Shown one piece after another: positions 20,450 to 29,700 of a stretch of DNA of 64,000 nucleotides (the stretch's first letter is position 1; every line of letters begins with the position of its first letter). Where the stretch lies: the NCBI RefSeq assembly GCF_035046485.1, contig NC_085137.1, positions 445,226,334-445,290,333 of the forward strand, written 5' to 3'. The stretch comes from Aedes albopictus. Lineage: Eukaryota > Arthropoda > Insecta > Diptera > Culicidae. Both the position numbers and the translations under genes were made by a program. Below the pieces are notes generated by a model. It was not told the origin of the DNA and searched no databases. It worked only from the letters and a program-made list of their open reading frames with translations.

Positions 20450-21840
20450 TTTGTCCAAGCCTGTTAAGATTTCCCCAGTAGTCCCTCGAGAGTATCTCTA
20501 GAAGTTCCACGAAAATTTCTTCAGAATTTCATCAGGAATATCTTCAAAAGTTTCTCAGGGATTTTCCAGGTTTTCCTCAGATATTCCACCTGGAGTACCT
20601 CAGAAATTGTTTCAGTTCCTCGGGAATTCCTTCAGGAGTTTGCTGATTTTTTTTTTCAGCAGAGCCTCGAAAATTCCTACAGGAGTTCCTTGGGAATTCA
20701 TCCTGGAGTTCTTCGAGAATTAGGTGTTCCTCGAGAATTCCTTCAGGGGTTGCTCGGAAATTCTTCCATGAGTTCCTCGAGAAAACCTCTCTCGGAAAAT
20801 TTTCCGGGAGTTCCTCGGGAATTCATTCTGGAGTTCCAAGGGAATTTCTCCGGGAGTTTCTCGGGAATTTCTTCAGAAGTTCCTCTAGAATTCCTTTGGG
20901 TGTTCCTCGAGAATTATTTTAGGAGTTCCTCGGGAATTCCTCCAGGAGTTCCTCGATAATTTCCTCGGTAACTACACCACCACTGTCGTGAATCGCATAT
21001 CTGTCCCATTTGCATAGGAAATCCAGCAAAGATGGGACAGATATGCGATTCACGGTAGAGCAGTTCCTTGAAAATTCTTCCAGGAGTTCCGCGGGAATTC
21101 CTCAAGAAGCTCCTACAGAATAGCTTTAAGAATTCTTCGAGCGTTTCTTCAAGGAGTCCCTCGGAAATTCCTCTGGAGCTCCTTGGGCATTTCTTTACAA
21201 GTTCCTCGGGAATTCCTTTAAGAATTCCTCAGTTAATCCTCCAAGAGTTCCTCAAAAATTCTCCCAGAAGTTTCTCATGAATTCCACCAGGAGTTTCTCG
21301 GGAATTCATCTAATAGTTTCTCGGGAATTTCTCCAGGAGTTCCTCGGGAATTCATTCTAGAGTTCCAAGGGAATTTCTCATGGAGTTCCTCGGAAATTCC
21401 TTCAGAAGTTTCTCGAGAATTCTTTTGAGAGTTACTCGGGAATTCCTCCAGGAGTTCCTCGGGAACATTCTACAATTCCAAGGGAATTTCTCCGGGAATT
21501 CTTCGAGAATTCATTCAGAAGTTCCTCATGAATTCTATTGGGAGTTCCTCGGGAATTCCTTCCGGAGTTCCTCAAAAATTCTTCCAGGTTCCTCGAGAAA
21601 TCCTACATTCCTACATAAATTCCTCGGAAATTTCTGCTGCAGCTCCACGGGAATCCTTCCAGGAGTTCCCAGAAAATTTCCTAATGTATTCCTTGGGAAT
21701 TTCTACTGGAGTTTTTGGGATTCCTCCAGGAGTTACTCGGGAGTTCTTCCAGAGTTCATCGGGAATTTCTCCACGAGTTCCTCGAGAATTGATATATCTA
21801 CCGCATATCTCCTGTGTATTTTAGATTTTTCCTTGGGACT
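20450..21840 (+). repeat. Degenerate minisatellite, GTTCCTCGGGAATTCC type
   Basis: About 60 imperfect units of 21-27 bp carry a core of TCCTCGGGAATTCCTCCAGGAG with many variants. GAATTC recurs throughout. Translation gives repetitive frames (20690-20959, 21380-21844, 21528-21824) rich in EFLxxFSGS or VPREFL. These are by-products, not genes. The plus strand is pyrimidine-rich. Confidence 0.85.
20987..21054. repeat. Perfect 22-bp hairpin inside the minisatellite
   Basis: 20987-21008 (starting CGTGAATCGCATATC) is the exact inverse complement of 21033-21054, loop 24 bp. The sequence is unlike the surrounding minisatellite, so it is probably a very small MITE insertion. Confidence 0.8.
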
Positions 21841-22367
21841 TTAACCTATTGGTCATTCGTCCCTCGCATATCTCCTGAATTCTCGTCCTTTGCTCCACGA
21901 AGCGTGGGCTTTCAAAGAGCACGTGCTTCGCGGTCTCGGCACGACGCCCATGTAGCCAACGAAACGTGCACCTCAACGGAACTTCCTAAGGATAGGAAGG
22001 CAACCCATTGCAAGTTCTGATCGTACGCATCTGAATTCCGGTGGGAACCTTGCTCGGCATTAAGTGTTTGAGCGGTCATCACAAGGGAATTTCGCAGAGA
22101 AATTTGATAGATTATAACTAACGATACATACTCCCCGGTGGTTCGTTTTAGCTCGCTGCGATATCTGTTCGCCATGGCGGCGAAGCACAACCCAGACATA
22201 GATCGATATGTTTCTCCAAGAATACTTGGCGGGAGTAATCTACCTACGTTATTTGTCAAGCGTGTGTCCCGATCCCTTGTGTGTCGTCTCAACAAGGTCT
22301 TGTGCGGTATGAAACAGTGCAGTCGAGTCTAGAACAAAAGGCTAGACCAGATGTTGAAGGAGTTCTA

Positions 22368-22949
22368 CACGCAGAAAAATACACGCAGAAAAATAACACA
22401 TATTAGAACCAAATTCAAAGAGACTTCAATTCTAAGTCGCGGGGTTTATTGAATCAGAATAATATTTTCTTTGATTCCAATATCGGAGAATACACATAGC
22501 CAATAATGAGCAAGATGATTCAGTTTTACCCTGAGATTTTCAAGAGCAGATCTGGCCGTGAACGATAGCTCGCTATCAGTGATGCATATTATAACAGTAC
22601 CCATGTTCGATTCTCGCATGCTTTTTTCATTTCGTTACCACTTTTAAACAAAAATATTTTGTTTTTGAATCTAAGTCGATGGATATTTGTTTCTAAAAAA
22701 TATATACTTTGAAATCACAAAATTGCTTAGTTTCAAAGCAATAATGTTATAGACACAAAGTGAAGAACTATTTGAAACTAAAATCAACGCGGGGAGGCTT
22801 GATTTTAGAATCAATGAAATGAATGCTTTGAAACTAATGCCAAATATTTTAGATTCAAAGCAGAAAAGGTATTAGGCCGTGGTTCAATGATTTATTTTCT
22901 TTGATTCAAAGCACTTTATTTTTGAGTGCAATATATTTTTTTCTGCGTG
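22368..22949. mobile_element. MITE with CACGCAGAAAAA ends, copy 1
   Basis: Terminal inverted repeat CACGCAGAAAAA and TTTTTCTGCGTG, with TA outside both ends, inserted in the copia RT region. The left end carries a duplicated ACACGCAGAAAAAT. Internally, ACGATAGCTCGCTATCAG and ATGTTCGATTCTCGC resemble pol III A and B boxes. A full second copy lies inverted at 55710-56276. No ORF of note. Confidence 0.8.
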
Positions 22950-23544
22950 TAGCTGACTCAAGTTAAGTACGATCCGTGCGTATACTATCGTAGTATCGAA
23001 AGGGGCAGCATGATATTCGTAGCAGTCTATGTGGATAACGTCCTCATATTCTCGAACGATTATGGATGGACTGGACAGCACAAATCAAAGTGTTCCTGAG
23101 TGGTCATGATCCGTATGAAGCAACTTATCGCAGTGAAGAACTACATCGGAATCCGAATCAGTCAGTCAGACAGAAACATAATTCAGGACGAAGGTGCCAA
23201 TGAATGATACTCACTAAGGACTTGTTCTTGAAGACAGATCATAAAGTGGCACAAAAAAAAACAACTTTCCGTTACAGAAAGCGGTCGGAAATCAGACGTA
23301 TCTCGTCAACTTACGCAGCTGGTCATCTCGTATGCCGTCAATCAGTTGAGCAACTCGAACCCGTGAAAACGTTTTTCCGATATCTGGGGACAACATCGGC
23401 GCTGAAGCTGTTGTACCGCCTGGAAGGCAGCAGCATCATCAGATATCAAAGGTTACAGATACGCGGATGGCTGGAAATTCACCAGTGGCTACATCTTTAA
23501 GCAGCAAGGAGCAGCTATTTCGTGGTGGTGGTGCAAGTACCAAC

Positions 23545-23735
23545 CTGCGAATCGGCTCGAATGAGGTGACTCGCCGTGTAAATCAAATGGAAAGTCACAG
23601 CATTCGAGTTGAGATTTCTCACCTCGACATACCGAGTGGCGCTGCGTCACGTTACTCAACTCGTATAATGGACGTCCATTATACTAAGTACGAGTAGAGT
23701 GACGTGACGCAGCGCGACTCGTATGGACACAAGTA
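23545..23735. mobile_element. Palindromic insertion in the copia ruin
   Basis: Central arms GAGTGGCGCTGCGTCACG then ACTCGTATAATGGACG pair with GTACGAGT then GTGACGCAGCGCGACTCG. Copia RNase H coding sense lies on both sides, so this was inserted. Confidence 0.65.
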
Positions 23736-24540
23736 ATATGGCGCACTTTCCGCTGCGGTTCAAGAAGCATCGTGATGGCAGGATCTGAATAGGCAATTTA
23801 TAGCGACAGGTCCAGTCACGATCAAACTCCTATGCCTGATAATCATCCTGCACATGAAGACAGATGTCGTTTTTCTATGACTTCAGACATTGGAACACAG
23901 AAGAAAAACGGCTACAGCTCAGTTCATGCCACTAATCTTCTGCAGTTAATTGATGTCACCGTTCCTGATTATTCGCTAGGTATGTAATCACAATTTTCTA
24001 CGGAAAAACTATGACTTTCATGAATCTATCTGTGTAATGATAAGTGTTTTCAATGATTTTTTCAAGTCTATGATTTGAAATGTGACTTTAGAAAATTTTA
24101 GAGATAGAAAACGATGAGCCATCATTAAGGCACAAAGTATCGGATGAAAGGTAGCTTACAACCCTCGGACCAATCAGTAGGTCGGCTCTAGAGGCACGTC
24201 GACATCCACCACCACCATTTTTTCGGGATGCGTTGAAAAAAGAGATAGTCAACACCAATTACATCGAATCGAACAACCAACTCGCAGTTGTCCTCACGAA
24301 ATCATTATTGCGTACCTACGAAGCTGAAGAAGAATTGAGAAGCCGTAGGAGTCCTAGCTTAAGGAGGAGTGTTAGTGTATTAGCGCAGCTCGACGGTCTC
24401 TTGAGAACATTGATGACGACCGGAGCAACCTTTGTCACGACCCTGGAGAACGTCGCTGAGGAATATTTGAATCAGGACCTCGTCAAGCAACGTATATTGG
24501 CCGCAGAAAGGAACCGTTCCGATCGAGAGGGGGATTGAGG

Positions 24541-25144
24541 ACAAACTAGCAGCGTTTTCTTTTGATTCTGAAAATTTCCAGTAGTTGGAAGTGTCACAAA
24601 TCGCACATGAACGTCTGAACCATGAGGTACAAGGATGTCCCTGAGAAAATCATCGATAGCACTTTGGAGAACAGTACGAGGCATTTTCGTGCAGAGAGGT
24701 GGATAACGGTATCTTGTCCGAAATCATCTGGATCAACACTGGAGTGAGGCAACTGTGCCTCATCTAAATCCGACGAAATTCTGGGTGGTGTGATTCGCCT
24801 TAGATTAAATCGTATGGGTTGTTGATGGCGTAGCAGAGTAAGCTTGATGATCTTGCCGATCGCTGATCTAGCCATCAACGTCAACAAGACTAAATTATGG
24901 GATGTTAACACGGTTAACTCTTCCAGCTTCAGGTACGGTAGTCTGGTAGCTGAGCAAGCAGTTGGGAATGTTGAAAACTGCCAATATCTTGCTAGTCAAA
25001 TGGCGGTATATAGCGACACCTAGATTGATATAGGGAGAACAGAACAAGGAGCGGTACAGGGTGGCAAGAACAGCAGAGAAGCGAATCCACCGCAGAAAAA
25101 AACGGCAACACGAAGAGAGTGTTATTACTGAAGCGCAGGAAAGT
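24541..25144 (+). pseudogene. Heavily decayed LINE fragment
   Basis: GATCTTGCCGATCGCT and GTCAACAAGACTAAAT near 24850-24895 match the RT ruin at 4660-4725. Further right, TAGATTGATATAGGGAG resembles the piece after the BEL insertion (about 32545). No frame of useful length remains. Confidence 0.45.
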
Positions 25145-25586
25145 ATGCGCAGAAAAAATATGTAATTAAAATTCATCGAGAAATCATGCACATAAAGGGA
25201 ATGCTAGAGTTAGTGCACTTTTACATGAGATACACCCTCATTCTTGTTTACGGACGTATCCACCTTCGAACGTTTTTGGTTCGATCGAATCAGTAGGCCA
25301 TTTGATTTTGCTGGCGTAAACGGGAATGCGAACGATTTTCGCTCGAAAGTGGATTCGATCGAAAACAAGAATGAGGGTGATAATGTAAAATTACATTACC
25401 ATCGTGTAAATTTCCGCCAACCATCGCGTAAACCATCATGGACACCAACCGGTTACGCGACTATTAGTGGAAATTTACACGAACGTTACGTAATTTTACA
25501 TGATATCTCATGTACTAACTCTAGCATTCTCTTTATGTGCATGATTTTTCGCTAAATTTTACATGAATATTTTTTTCTATGTGGAC
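25145..25586. mobile_element. Large palindromic MITE inside the LINE ruin
   Basis: Arms of at least 50 bp: TCATGCACATAAAGGGAATG then CTAGAGTTAGT (about 25184-25215) pair with ACTAACTCTAGCATTC then TTTATGTGCATGA (about 25512-25545). Inner pairs include ACCCTCATTCTTGTTT and AAACAAGAATGAGGGT. Ends are near GCGCAGAAAAAATATG and the complement of TATTTTTTTCTATGTG. Confidence 0.7.
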
Positions 25587-26538
25587 AGGAACGATATGCG
25601 GAGGTTTTATGCGACTGTCAATGACGCGCGGCACAAGAATGCGCCAGTGCCCGCCTTGTGCAATGACTGGGAAGGAAATTTGCTGACAGACAAAACAATT
25701 GTGGCAGCCAGGTGGAAGGAGCACTTCGAAGATTTGTTGAATGGTAGCAGCAAATGCGCACCCAGGAACAGGATTACCATAATGAATGACGGTCTAGCAG
25801 TGCAGAGGATCACACGGTCGCACATGCTCCTCGGTTTTGCGGACGATATTGATCTCATCGGCATCGATCGTAGGGCAGTGGAGGAAGCTTAGTTAGTGCT
25901 GAGGTAGTGATTGCTGGGGATGTGTTTGAAGTTGTTGAAGAATTTGTTTATCTTGGAACACTTGAACAATGACGTTTCCCGTGAAGTGAAAAGGCGTATT
26001 GCAGCTGCGAATAGGGCCTTATACGGATTGGATTGCGTAGCCAACTTAGGTACCGTAACTTGCAAACGCAAACAAAATTCGCTCTGTATAAGATGCTGAT
26101 TCTTCCGGTTGCCTTCTACGGTCACGAAGCGTGGACGTTAAAAGAGGTAGACCGAAAAGCTTTTGAAGTTTTTGAGCGAAAAGTGCTGCGGACAATTCTC
26201 GGTGGGAAACAAGAAAATGGAGTGTGGCGCAGACGCATGAATCACGAGTTGTACCAAGTGTACGAAGATGCGAATATTGTGAAACGTATAAAATACGGCA
26301 GACTTCAGTGGGCTGGACACGTAGTGCGAATGTCGGAAGAAAGAATAGCGAAAACAATATTCAGCAGAGAACCCGGTAGAGGTAGGCGACTTCGTGGGCG
26401 GCCGCGAACTCGCTGGCTGCACGCGGTTGAAGAAGATCTACGATCCCTACACGTTCGGGGAAACTGGAGGAACATCGCCCAAGACCGACGAAGATAGTGC
26501 TCTACTATGCGCTCGGCGTTGGAGTAAAGAGGAGTAAA
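25587..26538 (+). pseudogene. LINE ORF2 fragment, reverse transcriptase C-terminus
   Basis: Non-LTR retrotransposon remains. First comes a linker segment (NDARHKNAPVPALCNDWEGN, then AARWKEHFEDLLNG), then after a deletion LLGFADDIDLIGID, a form of the Y/FADD catalytic box. After another break comes the post-RT region: FALYKMLILPVAFYGHEAW, then WRRRMNHELYQVY, GRLQWAGHVVRM and RGRPRTRWLHAVEEDL. The last part stays open for 154 codons (26033-26497). The BEL element inserted just downstream at GTTAC and the LINE 3' part resumes at 32511. Similar C-termini occur in several insect LINE clades, so I leave the clade open. Confidence 0.8.
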
Positions 26539-26543
26539 GTTAC
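26539..26543. repeat. Target-site duplication of the BEL element, left copy
   Basis: GTTAC directly outside the left LTR; the same five bases follow the right LTR at 32506-32510. BEL/Pao integrases usually give 4-6-bp duplications. Confidence 0.9.
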
Positions 26544-26723
26544 TGTTTCGGATACGCGCGAAAATGGTAGGAAAAACTTCCGTAATAAAAACTGCGTCCA
26601 ATTTCACACGTTGCTATTTATTATTCTCGTTTTAATACAGTGTTGGAAGAAAGTACCAAAGAAAAAATGACAATGTTGCTTCGGGTAATACTTCGGCCGA
26701 GGGGCGCTCTAATTTTCATAACA
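26544..26723 (-). repeat. 3' LTR of the BEL element
   Basis: 180 bp, starting TGTTTCGGATACGCG and ending TTTTCATAACA on the plus strand. It seems identical to 32326-32505. Very short for a BEL element. Confidence 0.95.
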
Positions 26724-26734
26724 TTCTCCCCCCG
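26724..26734 (-). promoter_or_regulatory. Polypurine tract of the BEL element
   Basis: On the minus strand CGGGGGGAGAA abuts the 3' LTR. This is the standard place for the RNase H-resistant primer of plus-strand DNA synthesis. Confidence 0.85.
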
Positions 26735-26747
26735 TTGACACACCGTG

Positions 26748-29700
26748 TCAATTCATTCCTTCGCTGGAATCCTCAATGGGCAAAATCGCAATCTTGCTGA
26801 CTGATCGGCTTACTTCTCCATTAGTCGTACGAATCTTTACCACGCGGACCAAGCCTTCAGCACCTGGTGTAACCTCCGTTATGCGGCCAAGGTGCCACAG
26901 TTGAGGTGCCACGTTGTCTTCCCTTATTACCACCAGCATTCCTGGACGAATGGTTACCTTGCCCTTATACCACTTACTCCTCGGCTGCAATTCGCTCAGG
27001 TATTCTGCTGACCATCTAGCCCAAAAATCTTGCTTCAACTTCTGTAAGTGCTGCCATCTGGACAAAGACGATACTCGCACATTGCCGTAGCTCGGCTCAG
27101 GAACTGCTGTTAATTCACGGCCCACCAAAAAGTGACCCGGTGTCAATGCAGTTAGGTCATTGGCGTCATTGGAGATTTGCGTTAGGGGCCTGGAGTTTAA
27201 TATTGCTTCTATTTGAACTAACACCGTGTTCATTTCTTCATAGGTCAAGGATGCCTCACACAAAATCACCTTGAGGTGGGATTTCGCCGCCTTGACTCCA
27301 GCCTCCCATATACCCCCGAAGTTCGGCGATCGGGGCGGTATGAAGGACCACTGGATCTCCTTGGCTGCACAGAAGCGATCGACTTCGTCCTGCAGTTGTT
27401 GCGACTGGAGCAGTTTGTAGAGCTCCTGTAACTCCGAATGGGCGCCTTTGAAGTTGGTTGCGTTATCTGATACCAATTTCTCCGGACATCCACGACGTCC
27501 AACGAATCTATGCAAGGCCGCCAAGAATGCTGCACTGGTGAGATCCGACACAAGTTCCAAATGTATAGCCTTGGTGCTCATACAAATGAACAACGCCACG
27601 TATGCCTTCACTTTCGCTGCTCGACGACCTTGCCGGACGAAGAATGGCCCTGCATAGTCTATTCCCGTGCTGTAGAAGACCGGCGAGGGGTTCACCCGAT
27701 AATCCGGCAACGCTCCCATAAACTGCACAACTTCAGGAGGATTCATTCGAAAACACCGGACGCATTTCTTCACTATTTGCCGGATGGTGCATTTGGCTCG
27801 TACCGGCCAATAGCGTTGACGTACTATTGCCAGTAATCCTTGTTGTCCGATATGAAGATGCTCCTTGTGTAGCGCCGCGATCAAAATCTTTGTCACATGG
27901 TGACTGCGTGGTAGCAGCAACTGGTGTTTCTTGCCGAATGAAATATTAGCGTGTTTCAAGCGGCCACCAACTCTCAGCATTCCTTCACGATCGATGAACG
28001 GGTCTAACGCCAATAGCTTGCTTTTCGCCGTTTGGCCGCTCCTCAGCATCCGGAACTCGTCTGCGAAGCCTTCAAGTTGAGCCAGCGAGATAATTTTTTG
28101 CGTTGCGGAACGCAATTCGATTACCGTCAAGAATCCTGTACGCCTTCGGGTACCGTCCTTCTGCCTGCAGTTGTCCAGGAACCGATATATGTAGGCCACA
28201 ATGCGCTGAAGACGGCGGAAATCACTATACCTTGTTAACAGTTCACATGGTTGCACCTGAACCGACACGTGGGCCAGAGCTGCAAGTTCGTAATCGTTGC
28301 AGGGGGGTTGCTCGATGTGTTGGTACGTGTAGTCAGCGTTGTGTAGCATCGACGGACCGTGCCACCAGATGGCAGACTGCTGCAACTCCGATGAACTCAG
28401 CCCTCGAGATGCCAAGTCTGCTGGATTTTGTTTCGTATTGATGTATCGCCATTCAAAACCGTCCGTTAGCTGTTTGATCTCTCGAACCTTGTTGCCAACA
28501 AAAACCTCCAGGGTATCCGGAGATTTGTTCAGCCAACATAGCACAATCTGCGAGTCGCACCACAGTACGATTGCGTGGACTTCCAGATCCAGGTGCTCGA
28601 TTATCGCAGCTACCAATTTCGCCATCAAATGAGCACCACACAGCTCCGCTCTAGGAATAGTGAACGGTTTGCCGCTCCGTTTGCTGCCGGGCTTTTTCGG
28701 CAATGGTGCCACTCGGGTTTTGCTGCTCAACAAATGCATGGCAGCTGTGCCATCTCGCTTAATGCTCCTCAAATACACACACGCGCCGTATGCTTTCTGG
28801 CTGGCATCAGAGAAGCCATGAATTTCGAAAGCGGTTGCATCGTCTGCGAGAGCCCTTCTCGGTATTTGCAATTCGTTGATGCGCTGCAGGTCTTGCGTAA
28901 ACCTTCTCCACCTGGCTTCCTGTTCTGCCGTCAATCGTTCGTCCCAGTTCACGCCGCGGGCCCAAAGCTCTTGTATGAAAAGCTTGGCCACGACAGTAAC
29001 TGGTTCCAAAAGCCCAAGAGGGTCAAAGATTTTCGCTGTATCTGATAGAACGGTGCGCTTCGTATTAAACTCTCGCATTTCGTCTTGTGTTCGCGTTCTA
29101 AACAGGAACACATCATTTTTCGGATCCCACAGTAACCCAAGGGTCTTGATCACTTCGTTGGGGTTATGATCCTCTATCTTCGCTTGCACTTCACGTTCGT
29201 TGACTGGAATCCGTTCGAGTAGTTCGGGCGTGTTTGCACACCATTTGTGCAGACGAAATCCTCCACGTTGCAGCATTGCGGTTAGTTGATATTGGCTCTC
29301 CAGAGCCCTTTGCAGCTCATCATCTCCGGATAGTACGTCGTCCATATAAAAATCCTTCCGAGCTACCTTGGATGCTATCGGGAACTCCGTTTGCTCGTCG
29401 TCCGCCAACTGCTTGAGACAAGCGGTTGCACAAAACGGTGCGCAAGAGGTGCCGTAGGTCACTGTTGTGAGCTCTAATGTGTTCAGCGGTTCTTGACAGT
29501 TTTCCCTCCACAGGATTTTCTGATACGGCGAATCGGACTCATCGACCCGGATTTGCCTATACATCTTAACAATGTCGGCTGTAAAGACGTACTTGTACCG
29601 ACGAAATCGTAGGACTATCGCCATCAAACTGTCCTGTAGTACAGGTCCGGTGATCAGCACGTCGTTCAAGGAAAGGTTCGTGTCTGAACGCGCCGATGCG

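Larger units (their letters stand above)
22100..24540 (+). pseudogene. Ty1/copia retrotransposon ruin
   Basis: Pol pieces appear in the expected order with many stops. RT: CRLNKVLCGMKQCSRV (about 22284-22330). After a MITE comes KYDPCVYYRS, then FVAVYVDNVLIFSND (about 22960-23060), the YVDD box with its second D changed to N. RNase H pieces follow: AVNQLSN (about 23335), then FKQQGAAISW (about 23495). After a palindromic insertion come AAVQEAS and then FFRDALKKEIVNTNYIESNN with VLTKSL (about 24222-24310). A gag-like piece, TLENVAEEYLNQDLVKQRILA, then follows at 24435-24500, which is out of order. No LTR is recognised. Confidence 0.7.

Noticed and set aside
20690..21844. Repetitive proteins (GVPREFLQEF-type) read from the 20.5-21.8 kb array
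   Set aside because: They mirror a 21-27-bp degenerate minisatellite in several frames and no frame is preserved along the array.
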